Shown piece after piece: positions 25,549-34,535 of a stretch of DNA of 64,000 nucleotides. Position numbers and translations under genes: made by a program. Every line of letters begins with the position of its first letter. The stretch's first letter is position 1. The DNA lies in contig WGMS01000019.1 of assembly GCA_016124935.1 (NCBI GenBank), positions 62,001-126,000 of the forward strand. The letters run 5' to 3'. This stretch comes from a bacterium (GTDB lineage Bacteria; Cyanobacteriota; Vampirovibrionia; Obscuribacterales; Obscuribacteraceae). The notes under the pieces are model-generated. The model did not search any database. It was not told the DNA's origin and saw nothing but the letters and a program-made list of their open reading frames with translations.

Positions 25549-26991
25549 ATGAACGCGACCATTCCCGTAAATGAAGCTGAGAAAGAAAAGGATCGCCTGG
25601 AAATCCTCCAAAGTTCAGAGTATAAGAAAATCAGATCTAAAAAAGGGAAATCAAAAAGCCTATTGCTCTCGGCACTGATACTGATGAGCCTATCGGCTCT
25701 TGGCCCACAGCAGGCCATGGGCGCCAAGAACGGCTATGCCGCCGGGGTGGATGCCTACCGCGCCAAAAACTATCAACAAGCGCTCACTCTTTTCTATGAC
25801 GCTCTCAAAGCGAATCCAAGAGACGAAAAGTCCTATTACTACGCCGCCCTCAGTGCCCATCAGCTGGGGCAGACTCAAAAGGCGATCACCCTCTACAAAA
25901 GAGTCGTGCTGGTGGCACCGGGCTCGGACCTGGGCAACAAAGCCAGCGCCGTTCTCATGAAGCTCGATCCTTCCTATGCAGCCAGTGTCAACGCAGCGGC
26001 AGCCAGCGCCTCGGCGCCCCATTCCGACGCCATAATCGGCAGCATGTCGAACGCCTCTCAAAAAAGAATTTCCGGCGGCAGCGCCGGCGCCGGTTCCGGA
26101 AGAAGCAGCAGAACCGGCAGCGGCAATAGCTCTGAATCGGGGCGGTCGACTGCCAGAGATACCCTGCCCCAACAGGCAAGAGTCTTTTTCAAGAACAGCG
26201 GCGGCAGCACCAGAATGTTGGTCGATGGCAGAGTAAATGGACGTTCTATGGTGATGCTCTTTGATACCGGAGCACCGCTTGCGGGCTATTTCAGCCTCTC
26301 TCACCTGAAAGAGCTAGGGCTGCCCCAACCCGACAGAAGAAAAGCCGAAAAGGTAGGGGGCTCTTCAAACAGCCAGAAAGTGGACTGCTGGGAATACATG
26401 GTAGACATGCAGGTCGGCTCTATAGTCCGCCGGGGTATCCCCATTCTTGTCCTGGACAACGAAAGAGACACGCCGCTTCTAGGTCAGGAGTTCTGGAAGG
26501 GCTATACCTATACAATCGACTATGGTGGCAAATCGATTCATTTCACGAAAGATCAAGCCTCTTCCAATTATACCAATACGGCGTCGAGCAGCCGCTATAG
26601 TGTTCCCTTCACTTTTCGCGAGCAGGGCAACAGGATTGTCGTGGATCTAGAAGTGAACGGCAAGAAATTCCCGGTGATGTTCGATACCGGTCACACCACC
26701 GATGCAACCCTTGCCCTGAATGGCAGAGAACAAGCCAAGCTTATGGGAATACCCATACCTGATGACGCGGCAGTCACCACCACCAGTGGTGCTTCCGGCT
26801 CCGGCACATCGCGCATTGCCTACGCCCGCAAAATGAAACTGGGTCCGATAGAGCAGTTCAACGCCAGAGTCCATGTCTCGGACGAGGAGAGAGGAACCAA
26901 AGGACTTCCCTTGCTGGGCCAGGCTTTTTATCACGGATGGCAATATACGATAGATATGGATAAAAAGCTTATTCACTTCAAGAGGCGATAG
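25549..26991 (+). CDS. TPR protein with two retropepsin-like lobes
   Basis: 480 residues. A hydrophobic segment at about 38-56 (LLLSALILMSLSALG) after a 37-residue charged tail is a signal peptide or anchor. Two TPRs (~60-135) follow, then a Ser/Gly linker (~165-205), then two clan AA aspartic-protease-like units: the first with Asp239 in MLFDTGAP and a closing TPLLGQEFW, the second with Asp379 in VMFDTGHT and LPLLGQAFY. Retropepsin-like units normally dimerise; two in one chain could form a pepsin-like bilobed enzyme. Activity is not proven. A paralogue with the same plan is at 52609-53904. Confidence 0.8.
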   Translation: MNATIPVNEAEKEKDRLEILQSSEYKKIRSKKGKSKSLLLSALILMSLSALGPQQAMGAKNGYAAGVDAYRAKNYQQALTLFYDALKANPRDEKSYYYAALSAHQLGQTQKAITLYKRVVLVAPGSDLGNKASAVLMKLDPSYAASVNAAAASASAPHSDAIIGSMSNASQKRISGGSAGAGSGRSSRTGSGNSSESGRSTARDTLPQQARVFFKNSGGSTRMLVDGRVNGRSMVMLFDTGAPLAGYFSLSHLKELGLPQPDRRKAEKVGGSSNSQKVDCWEYMVDMQVGSIVRRGIPILVLDNERDTPLLGQEFWKGYTYTIDYGGKSIHFTKDQASSNYTNTASSSRYSVPFTFREQGNRIVVDLEVNGKKFPVMFDTGHTTDATLALNGREQAKLMGIPIPDDAAVTTTSGASGSGTSRIAYARKMKLGPIEQFNARVHVSDEERGTKGLPLLGQAFYHGWQYTIDMDKKLIHFKRR

Positions 26992-27026
26992 AATAACTGC
27001 GTACATCCAAGAGTAGAGCCAGAAGT

Positions 27027-29399
27027 TTGAGCGAAGATTTCCAAGAGAAAGAAGAAAAGACAATTATAGAAGCAGACAAAACCCGCCTTTTCGAAGGTGA
27101 AAGCGAAAGCGAGGGCGGGGGTAAAGGCGCTGATGCGACTGCGTCTCTGGGTCTGCCAGAACGCTACGAAGTCCTCGACAAAATCGCCCGGGGCGGCATG
27201 GGCGCAGTCTATCAAGCCCGGGACAAAGAAAACGGCATGACCGTGGCTGTAAAGATAATGGCGCAGGATCTTCTACAAGAAAGCGCCGCCAGAAAACGCT
27301 TCGAACAAGAAGCCGCCCATCTGTCTTCTTTAGATCATCCCTACATAGTCAGTGTCTATAACTCCGGCACCACTACCCAGGGCGCACCCTATCTGGTGAT
27401 GGAGTTGGGCAAAGGCAAAACCCTGGATGAAATTCTCAAAGAACGAGGCAGCCTGACCCCGGAAAAAACAGTCAATCTCTTTATGGAGATCCTGAGCGGT
27501 CTTGAATATGCGCATAAGAACGGCATCCTGCACCGAGATCTGAAACCATCCAACATAATTGTCGAGAATATAGACGAGGCCTATCCCTCTGTAAAAATTC
27601 TCGACTTCGGCATCATGAAGCTATTGGATGAAGACGGCTCAAAAACTGCTGCCATAACCGCCACCAGTGCCATGGTCGGCACCCCTGCCTATATGAGCCC
27701 CGAGCAATGCCTGGGCGAAGAAGTATCGCAACAGTCGGATATCTATTCCATAGGCTGCATGATCTTTGAAGCTCTCACAGGCAAGCCTCCATTTGAAGCA
27801 GCCAATGCTGTGGCATTAGCCATGAAGCATCAATCCAAGAAGCCGCCGTCCTTAGGCGGCAAATTGAAAAAAGACCCGACAGCCAGACAACTGGAGGCGG
27901 TGATCAGATCTTGTTTAGAAAAAGTCCCTGCTTTCCGTTATAGAGACAGCCGGGATTTGATAGAGGATCTCGATAATATCTCCTCCGGCAAAAAGATAAA
28001 ACCGCGCAAACAGATAGGCGATCCAAGACCTTATAAAGGACAACTGCTGATTGCGGTCACCTTAGTGAATTATTTTTTCACAGTCAATACCTTGCTGTTC
28101 GCACCAGACGTAAACAAAGTAGCCGCTTTTACAGATTCGGCCCTGGGAGTGGGTGGTTTTACTTTTTTGTTGTTCAATCTACTCGGACTGGTGATGCTTC
28201 CCTTCGCATTGAAAAAGCTCTGGCGCTTTTCTCTATCTAAAAACGCCGTTCTTTGTGACCATCTGGACACATTCGCCTACACTTCATTCTATACCGCCAT
28301 CTTAACAGGCTCCATCAATTCTATTTTTGTGATTATTCGGGCAGCCACACTGCATTTTGCCAGCGATAATGCCATGATCGAAATCTTGAAATTCACCGGC
28401 GACATTTACTATCCGGTAACTGTGGTTGCCACCATATTTACAGTCATATTTTTTGGTGCCGAGATATCTATCAGAGCCTGGAACCGCATCAAAGGACTCC
28501 AACCAGCCTCTATTTCAATAAACACTGCCCTGAAAAAATCTCTTTTGCCTCTTCTTGTCGCAGCAACTGTCGGGCTGGTCGGCATGTTTGTCTTACCCGG
28601 CTTCGGTGCCGGTGTGCTTCGAGGCATCGCCACCGCCGGAGTCGAGTTCGGACCTAGAATATCAATCGCCAGTTTCGAAGCGGCCCGAAATATAGGCGGA
28701 CCCTGGCCCGAATACTGGGTCGATCTGGCCAAAGCGAAAACTGTTCAAGACGGCATCGAGGGCGGTATCAAAACTCTGACCTCCGGCCTAAAAGAGAATT
28801 CCACCAGTGTGAAGGCCAGATACGAGCGGGCACAGTGCTTTCTAGCGAACAAACAGTTGGATCAAGCGCTTGCCGATGTCGATAGCCTGCTGCGCTCCCA
28901 TCCTAATGAATACGTTTATCACTATCTTCGAGGCGAGATCAATCTGGGACGAGAAAACTATCCTGCCGCCCTCGACGATTTCACCAACGCCCTGCGCTAC
29001 CTGCGCACCGGTCATTGCCTGGAGACGCGGGGGCTGCTACAAGCCAAGGTCAATCGCAACTATGACCTCGCCCTCAAAGATTTGAACGAATCCATAGAAC
29101 AGAGCGCCAACTCGCAAAATCTGGCGCGCGCCGGTCTGATAACCGAACTGAGCGGCGATAAAGAAAAAGCCCGGGACTTCTATAAAAAAGCCCTGAATAA
29201 ACACGATATCTACTTCAATAAGCTAGAGAACTTCCTGAATCGGCGCCTCGGCAAAATCGACCGAGCGGAGAACGTCACCAATGACACAGACCCGGATAGA
29301 AAAATACTTGCCGACTCTCTAATGGAAAACATCCCCCTGGTAGACCGGGGCAGCCTGATGGAAGACGAACTGCTTACCCCACTGGATCCCCAGCGGTAG
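27027..29399 (+). CDS. Ser/Thr protein kinase with membrane domain and TPR tail
   Basis: 790 residues from a TTG start (no upstream ATG fits); an AGAAG precedes it. After an acidic Gly-rich leader, the kinase domain (~48-315) is complete: ARGGMGAVY, VAVK, HRDLKPSN, DFG and TPAYMSPEQ. About five membrane helices follow (~345-540), for example FLLFNLLGLVMLPFAL and PVTVVATIFTVIFFG. The last ~210 residues are TPRs (RYERAQCFLANKQLDQALAD; LRGEINLGRENYPAALDD). Membrane receptor kinase with a protein-binding tail; signal unknown. It starts 36 bp after the double-lobed protease-like gene, so the two may be co-transcribed. Confidence 0.92.
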   Translation: MSEDFQEKEEKTIIEADKTRLFEGESESEGGGKGADATASLGLPERYEVLDKIARGGMGAVYQARDKENGMTVAVKIMAQDLLQESAARKRFEQEAAHLSSLDHPYIVSVYNSGTTTQGAPYLVMELGKGKTLDEILKERGSLTPEKTVNLFMEILSGLEYAHKNGILHRDLKPSNIIVENIDEAYPSVKILDFGIMKLLDEDGSKTAAITATSAMVGTPAYMSPEQCLGEEVSQQSDIYSIGCMIFEALTGKPPFEAANAVALAMKHQSKKPPSLGGKLKKDPTARQLEAVIRSCLEKVPAFRYRDSRDLIEDLDNISSGKKIKPRKQIGDPRPYKGQLLIAVTLVNYFFTVNTLLFAPDVNKVAAFTDSALGVGGFTFLLFNLLGLVMLPFALKKLWRFSLSKNAVLCDHLDTFAYTSFYTAILTGSINSIFVIIRAATLHFASDNAMIEILKFTGDIYYPVTVVATIFTVIFFGAEISIRAWNRIKGLQPASISINTALKKSLLPLLVAATVGLVGMFVLPGFGAGVLRGIATAGVEFGPRISIASFEAARNIGGPWPEYWVDLAKAKTVQDGIEGGIKTLTSGLKENSTSVKARYERAQCFLANKQLDQALADVDSLLRSHPNEYVYHYLRGEINLGRENYPAALDDFTNALRYLRTGHCLETRGLLQAKVNRNYDLALKDLNESIEQSANSQNLARAGLITELSGDKEKARDFYKKALNKHDIYFNKLENFLNRRLGKIDRAENVTNDTDPDRKILADSLMENIPLVDRGSLMEDELLTPLDPQR

Positions 29400-29528
29400 C
29401 GACCTCTTCTTACAGTCGCCCTGTATCCCTTTACAGCCAGGATTCAAAGAGCGAAAATTCCTCTGCCTCTTTATAGCCTGGACCTGATCTAAAGAAGAAG
29501 ATCGGGGGTATAAATAAGCAAGGTTTTT

Positions 29529-30194
29529 ATGTCAAACACAGGTAACCTCAAAAACCATCAGATGAATGCCGATCAAGTGATGCGGAGGATGCAGCAAGCA
29601 TACGCTGCCCTCGATTCTTACCAGGATAAGTGTATTAAGATCCATGGCAACGAGGAGGATCACTACTCGACCTGGTTCGAGCGCCCCCACAACTTTCGTT
29701 TCGAGTACAGCGACATGAGACTGCTCGAAGACGAGGAAGATATTGAAGAAGAGCTCCACAAAGCTCGCGAACCAGCCGAAGACGGAATCTCTGAAATTTA
29801 CACGGATGGCAAGCGTGTGCTGCAAAAGCCCTTCTACAAATCCAGGGCGTCCGAGCTGGATTTAGAAGCCTACGACAACGTCACTATCTGGGGCTGGCAT
29901 CCGCTTCAGATTTTGTTGCCGGAACAATTCAACAATTCATTGCCTGCCCTGATAGAGAATCTGGAACCTAGAGAAACCCAGGTCCTGGAAGGGGCGGAAT
30001 GCCATGTGCTGGGTGGAGACCTCTATATGCCAGGCGATACCGAGCTGTGGATAGACACCAGCACTTTCCTTTTGCGCGGGGTGCGCTTCAAGATATGGTT
30101 CCGCGAGATGCAGCTTCATAACATTGCCGAAGACCTGCCGGACATAAGCACCATGCCCTTTAGCGACGAGTTCGTCTATACTCCGGAACTCTAG
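29529..30194 (+). CDS. LolA-like fold protein, cytoplasmic
   Basis: 221 residues without a signal peptide. The order of features, an N-terminal helix with MRRMQQAYAALDSYQD, paired strands (STWFERPHNFRFEY, ISEIYTDGKRVL), a CHVLGG turn and DTELWIDTSTFLLRGVRF, resembles the LolA/DUF2092 half-barrel used to carry lipids or lipoproteins. The missing signal peptide is unusual for that family. Remote similarity judged by eye. AAGG lies 5 nt before the ATG. Confidence 0.5.
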   Translation: MSNTGNLKNHQMNADQVMRRMQQAYAALDSYQDKCIKIHGNEEDHYSTWFERPHNFRFEYSDMRLLEDEEDIEEELHKAREPAEDGISEIYTDGKRVLQKPFYKSRASELDLEAYDNVTIWGWHPLQILLPEQFNNSLPALIENLEPRETQVLEGAECHVLGGDLYMPGDTELWIDTSTFLLRGVRFKIWFREMQLHNIAEDLPDISTMPFSDEFVYTPEL

Positions 30195-30406
30195 AGTCTC
30201 AGCGACAGAAAGAGTCGTGGACGTTTTCGCTTTGCAATACCCGCACCTGGTCGAAAACGCGCCTGGCACCGACACAGGCAGCGCCGTAAGCTGATTGCCA
30301 AATTGCTCGAACACGGTCACGGGCAGTACCCCTTTTGCCGGACTCATGTTCTATGAAAGCAGGCTAAATCAACCGCACCCTGACTGCAGATATCTCGGTC
30401 AAAAAC

Positions 30407-31402
30407 TCATAGATTGACGGCTTTCATGCCATGCTCGTGATAGCGCTCTCCGGCGGCGGCATCCCGGGGAAAAATCGCCTCGATACGCTCCAGCTCTGCG
30501 GCAGACAGCTCTATGTCAATGGCAGCCATATTGGCTTCCAGATACTTCTGTCGCTTTGTGCCCGGGATAGGCACGATGTCCTCTCCCCGGGCAAGCACCC
30601 AGGCTATGGCGAGCTGGCTGGGGCTCACCCCCTTTGTAGCCGCAATAGATTCAATCTCTTCGACCAGAGCGAGGTTCTTATCGAAGTTCTCACCCTGGAA
30701 GCGAGGCGAGTTTCTGCGATAGTCACCCTCGGGAATATCCTCGAAGCTCTTGAACTGCCCGGAGAGAAATCCGCGTCCCAGAGGGCTGTAAGCCACAAAG
30801 CCGATGCCGTGCTTTCGCACCATGGGCAGTATCGACGACTCCACATCCCTGGTCCAGAGAGAATACTCCGATTGCAAGGCCGCAATCTTATGCACCTTTG
30901 CCGCTCTATCTATGGTCTCGGCAGCCGCCTCGGACATGCCCAGAAATCGGACCTTGCCCTCCTGCACCAGCTCTGCCATGGCACCGATGGTCTCTTCTAT
31001 GGGCACTTTTGGATCGACCCGATGCTGGTAATAGAGATCTATGTGGTCTACGTTCAAACGCTTGAGACTGGCTTTACAACAGGTTCTTACATATTCGCGA
31101 TCCCCGCGCACCCCAAGGAACTCGCCTTTAGGTCCACGCATATTACCAAATTTGGTGGCAAGCACCACCTGGTCTCGCCGACCTATTATCGCTCTGCCGA
31201 CCAGCTCTTCGTTCTTACCCGAGCCGTACATGTCTGCGGTATCAAGGAAATTGCCCCCGGCATTTAAATAAGCATGGATCACACCGATAGATTCGATGTC
31301 GTTCATCTCTTCAGGCGAATAGAACTCGCTCATCCCCATACAGCCTAAACCGATGGCGGATACTCTTAATCCGCTGTCTTTAGCAAGTTCTCTATGCATC
31401 AT
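30407..31402 (-). CDS. Aldo/keto reductase
   Basis: 331 residues of the (beta/alpha)8 aldo/keto reductase family, close to the YakC/AKR13 type: [34 protein letters not shown] (catalytic Asp and Tyr), VVLATKFGN (Lys), [10 protein letters not shown] (His) and the NADPH-binding [23 protein letters not shown] cytoplasmic NADPH-dependent carbonyl reductase. Distinct in sequence from the enzyme at 12274-13173. Stands alone between two intergenic gaps. Confidence 0.94.
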   Translation of the reverse strand: MMHRELAKDSGLRVSAIGLGCMGMSEFYSPEEMNDIESIGVIHAYLNAGGNFLDTADMYGSGKNEELVGRAIIGRRDQVVLATKFGNMRGPKGEFLGVRGDREYVRTCCKASLKRLNVDHIDLYYQHRVDPKVPIEETIGAMAELVQEGKVRFLGMSEAAAETIDRAAKVHKIAALQSEYSLWTRDVESSILPMVRKHGIGFVAYSPLGRGFLSGQFKSFEDIPEGDYRRNSPRFQGENFDKNLALVEEIESIAATKGVSPSQLAIAWVLARGEDIVPIPGTKRQKYLEANMAAIDIELSAAELERIEAIFPRDAAAGERYHEHGMKAVNL

Positions 31403-31536
31403 TTGTCCGGGTTTCCTTAAGTCACTGTCTTGCTATTGTTTCATACTTGCCTTTACCTGATATTAAAGAAGCCATCACTTTCATGACTAGCCGCCACCGG
31501 CGGTGCCTGACCTCAGCGCCCCGCACGGAAGAGCTC

Positions 31537-31803
31537 TCAAACCCGGCTTTGTTTGATGCGCATGAAGACGATGAAAAGCACAAGCCCGATATAAAACCAC
31601 TGATACCACTGGATGTCATAGACAAAGGTCTTACCGCCTCCGTCCATGACAGCTTTCAGCACTGTGCTCATGATCGCGCCCATTATTACTGCCGGCATCA
31701 CAATCATGAGCGCGGCCTTTTTAGAAAGCTGAGTAATCTGCTTCAATATTGCCGCTGCCAGTCCTAATCCCAGTAGTCCCGCTACCACTATCTGCTGGCT
31801 CAT
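31537..31803 (-). CDS. Small membrane protein
   Basis: 88 residues with three likely membrane helices: IVVAGLLGLGLAAAILKQI, ALMIVMPAVIMGAIMSTVL and WFYIGLVLFIVFMRI. Its ATG follows directly on the stop codon (TGA ATG) of the zinc-finger gene upstream, so the two are translationally linked. No family recognised. Confidence 0.65.
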   Translation of the reverse strand: MSQQIVVAGLLGLGLAAAILKQITQLSKKAALMIVMPAVIMGAIMSTVLKAVMDGGGKTFVYDIQWYQWFYIGLVLFIVFMRIKQSRV

Positions 31804-32067
31804 TCACGTCATGCAAAAGGTAAGCATATTCAGCGCCGCCAATACGACAAAGCTGAAGAAAAAGGACGCCGCCCCCAGACCGACCCGCTTCTTCATATCG
31901 GCAGCATTCTGGCTGGCAGGATTTTTGAGGACACTGACCCGCTCGACCCTATCCTGGCACGCCTCGCAGCGCAGAGTGTTGAAATCGATTTTGACACAGC
32001 CGGCGCAGATCATCTGCTTACAATCGAAGCAGGGAAATTGTTTCTCTTCACAGCGATGGGGAGGCAT
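31804..32067 (-). CDS. Small zinc-finger membrane protein
   Basis: 87 residues. The N-terminal half has a B-box/treble-clef-like set of cysteines: His4, Cys6, Cys13/Cys16, Cys21/Cys24 and Cys34/Cys37, enough for two zinc ions. A C-terminal helix (LGAASFFFSFVVLAALNML) anchors it in the membrane with the finger most likely on the cytoplasmic side. It is followed without a gap by the small membrane protein gene, suggesting a two-part complex. Function unknown. Confidence 0.65.
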   Translation of the reverse strand: MPPHRCEEKQFPCFDCKQMICAGCVKIDFNTLRCEACQDRVERVSVLKNPASQNAADMKKRVGLGAASFFFSFVVLAALNMLTFCMT

Positions 32068-32096
32068 TAGAATTTGAAATTCCCGGTAAAATAAAA

Positions 32097-32125
32097 GAAG
32101 GGAAGGGAAGGGAAGGGAAGGGAAG
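32097..32125. repeat. (GGAAG)n microsatellite, G-quadruplex-capable
   Basis: Five exact GGAAG units (32101-32125) plus a partial one form GGG runs separated by AA, a pattern able to fold into a G-quadruplex on the plus strand. It lies about 55 bp upstream of the small membrane protein gene that overlaps the kinase gene. Confidence 0.85.
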
Positions 32126-32180
32126 ATTGCTTCGGACCAAAGTCTACATTATTGTACCCTGTCTTTACTAACAGCCTGAT

Positions 32181-32435
32181 ATGTTTAAATTCTCTATCGC
32201 TCTAGCTGCCATATGCTTCGTTCTGGGCTTTATCTTATGCCTGGCCTGGCAGCGCTACTATGATTCGGACTTCGATTCAGGATTCGAAGAAGAGATTGTC
32301 GCAAGAAAGTACAACCCGGATGACTACCAGCCGGAAAACTTTGGAGCAGAGAATCTGAAAACCCTGGACGATACGGACAGAGAAACTTGTATAAAGCTGC
32401 ACGGGTATAGCTTGAAAGATGGCCAGCAGAGCTGA
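32181..32435 (+). CDS. Small single-pass membrane protein
   Basis: 84 residues: an N-terminal hydrophobic helix (FKFSIALAAICFVLGFILCL) followed by an acidic tail (YYDSDFDSGFEEEIVARKY). Signal anchor with the tail likely outside the cytoplasm or a short regulator; no family recognised. The last 17 bp overlap the start of the kinase gene in another frame, which implies translational coupling and a shared role. Confidence 0.6.
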   Translation: MFKFSIALAAICFVLGFILCLAWQRYYDSDFDSGFEEEIVARKYNPDDYQPENFGAENLKTLDDTDRETCIKLHGYSLKDGQQS

Positions 32436-33960
32436 AAAAGAGAAGACCCCGGTCAAAATTATTTGCCCGGAATGCGGCAAGCCGAAAATCAGCAAGGGCT
32501 CTATCACCGGCTGGCTTTTTTCGGAGAAACACTGCACTTGTTTAAGTGGCGGTCTGCGCCTGACGCCAATCACTCCCGCTTCGGCTGTAGCTCCGTATAG
32601 AGAGCTCGATGCCGAAACTCTCGCCAGCCTACCCGATGACAGCATCAACGATAACTATCAGTTTCTAGAATGGCTTGGCAGGGGTGGTATGGGCTCTGTC
32701 TATAAAGTCAGGGATCTTATTAAGAACCGCGATTTCGCCGTCAAAATCTTGAACGCCGAGATGGCAGGCGACCCGGAGGCGATGAAGCGCTTCTACAAAG
32801 AGTGCGAAGCCCTGGCCCAACTAACCCACCCGCATGTGGTAGCTGTCTATGGCCATGGACAGACGGAAAAGGGCTACCCCTATCTGATCATGGACTACAT
32901 AGATGGCTATAGCCTGGCGGATGTCCTGGATGAAGAGAGCTATCTGAGCCCGGGAAGGGCGCTGGGGCTTTTCGTGCCCGTGGCGGAAGCGCTGGCGTTT
33001 GCGCATAAAGAAGGAATCCTGCACAGAGACCTGAAGCCGGGCAATATCATGCTGACCCGCTCAGAGACCGAAGAGACGATTCGGCTGGTGGACTTCGGCA
33101 TCGCCAAGGTACTGGAGGGCAACAGCCGCATGACCCAGGACCTGACCGAAACCGGAGAGGTCCTGGGCACACCGCTTTATATGAGCCCGGAGCAATGTCT
33201 TGGTTTTCAGCTTGATGAGCGCTCGGATATCTATTCTTTTGGGTGCCTGATGTGCGAGGTGGTTACCGGCAAGCCACCTTTTGCCGGGGACAACGCCATG
33301 CAGATTGTCGCCCATCATTTGAGCGAAGCGCCCTTTGAAGCCGAGGAGCGCTTGATTAATATGGGAACCCCAGAAGGGCTGCAAGAGATTATCCTGACCT
33401 GTATCGCCAAGGACGCCAACGACCGCTATCCGAATATGGAGCTGTTGGTGGAGGATCTTCATGCGGTGGTGGCAGGCAGGCGACCCAGCCACAGCACCAC
33501 GCGCATGAGCCACCGCCTACGCTCTCCCTATGTGGGGATAGTTCTGGAAGCGGTGCCGTTCTCGGTGCCGGCGGCGATTTTTACCATCGTATACACAATA
33601 GTCGACTTCAGCAGCAAAAGGATGCCGGAGCACTGCAAGGTGGCGGCAATAATTGCGAGCTTCTTCCTGATCTATTATTTCGTCAAATGCTGGCATTTGA
33701 GAGCCAGTGCCTCATTATTAGATAAGCGCGGTCTGCAGTACAAAAGAAGGTTCGCGACTCTCGCAAGCCTGATTGTGGTTACTCTCTTATTTGCTGCCAG
33801 CCAGGCGCTTATCCTCTGGGACTGCCAGGCTCGCCTTGCCGAAGTCGGGATCGAGAAGATGCAATATTCACATCCCTGGTATTTCGTCCTGCTGTGGCTG
33901 ACACTTGCGGCAGTGCCATTTATGACGCCGCTTTTTATCCGGGGAAAAGGTGACAAGTAA
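32419..33960 (+). CDS. Ser/Thr protein kinase with Cys4 module and membrane domain
   Basis: 513 residues. A Cys4 module opens the protein (Cys16/Cys19 and Cys39/Cys41, CPECGK...GSITGW...CTC), closely like those of the kinase at 21518. The kinase domain (~76-355) is complete: GRGGMGSVY, FAVK, HRDLKPGN, DFG and TPLYMSPEQ. About four membrane helices end the protein (for example VPAAIFTIVYTIVDF, VAAIIASFFLIYYFV, FATLASLIVVTLLFAASQ, WYFVLLWLTLAAVPF). No extracytoplasmic sensor domain is present, so input may come from the membrane itself or the overlapping small protein. Confidence 0.93.
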   Translation: MASRAEKEKTPVKIICPECGKPKISKGSITGWLFSEKHCTCLSGGLRLTPITPASAVAPYRELDAETLASLPDDSINDNYQFLEWLGRGGMGSVYKVRDLIKNRDFAVKILNAEMAGDPEAMKRFYKECEALAQLTHPHVVAVYGHGQTEKGYPYLIMDYIDGYSLADVLDEESYLSPGRALGLFVPVAEALAFAHKEGILHRDLKPGNIMLTRSETEETIRLVDFGIAKVLEGNSRMTQDLTETGEVLGTPLYMSPEQCLGFQLDERSDIYSFGCLMCEVVTGKPPFAGDNAMQIVAHHLSEAPFEAEERLINMGTPEGLQEIILTCIAKDANDRYPNMELLVEDLHAVVAGRRPSHSTTRMSHRLRSPYVGIVLEAVPFSVPAAIFTIVYTIVDFSSKRMPEHCKVAAIIASFFLIYYFVKCWHLRASASLLDKRGLQYKRRFATLASLIVVTLLFAASQALILWDCQARLAEVGIEKMQYSHPWYFVLLWLTLAAVPFMTPLFIRGKGDK

Positions 33961-34001
33961 GATAGTGAGCCCTGTCTATAATTCATAGAATGAAAAATGT
34001 T

Positions 34002-34063
34002 CCGCATCACGCATGCGCTGCACATGATCAAGAACAAACCGCATCGCGAATGCGCTGCACACG
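34002..34063. repeat. Direct repeat copying the 3' end of the DUF7079-like gene
   Basis: Two 25-bp copies at 34002-34026 and 34039-34063 differ at three positions. The second encodes the gene's last residues (VQRIRDA); the first lies past its stop and would read VQRMRDA in its own frame. Offset is 37 bp. Confidence 0.8.
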
Positions 34064-34468
34064 TTCTAAAAACTGCATTCCGTCCTTGAAAGTGAGCGCA
34101 GTCAGTTTCGCCATCTTAGAAAGTTCTGCCGCATCTCCGCTTGCCCTATAGCTATGTCGACGCATCTGCTCGCAGCAGCGAGGCACCAGCCAGTCCGGAT
34201 GAAAGCCGGCCCACTCACCGGCGACACTCAAAAGATTGCCGAAACAGACCGGATGTACCTCTTGAAAGAGGATATGTCCCAGCTCACGATAGCTGAAGGG
34301 TGATTCAGCCACTGACGCGGCGTAGCGCTCAAGCACATCCTCATCAAAGTAAGTGTCGAGAAACAAATTAGAGAAGACATCCCAGACTAGGGCGCGCTCG
34401 AAGTCCACGCCGTGGCTCTCGGCACTGACTTTTACCATATCGTCCCAACTCATTACAGGGTACTTCAT
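34028..34468 (-). CDS. DUF7079-like protein
   Basis: 146 residues, soluble. The core ALVWDVFSNLFLDT, then FSYRELGHILFQEVHP and LLSVAGEWAGFHPDWLV, matches my recollection of the DUF7079 family (small helical proteins often found beside polymorphic-toxin or immunity genes). No toxin gene is adjacent. Convergent with the kinase at 32419-33960. Its 3' end is partly duplicated just past the stop. Confidence 0.6.
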   Translation of the reverse strand: MKYPVMSWDDMVKVSAESHGVDFERALVWDVFSNLFLDTYFDEDVLERYAASVAESPFSYRELGHILFQEVHPVCFGNLLSVAGEWAGFHPDWLVPRCCEQMRRHSYRASGDAAELSKMAKLTALTFKDGMQFLERVQRIRDAVCS

Positions 34469-34535
34469 GCGTTTCCGGAATTATGTATTCGTGATTTTTC
34501 TTTAGATCTCGCACTTTCGATCAAATTCTAGCAGT

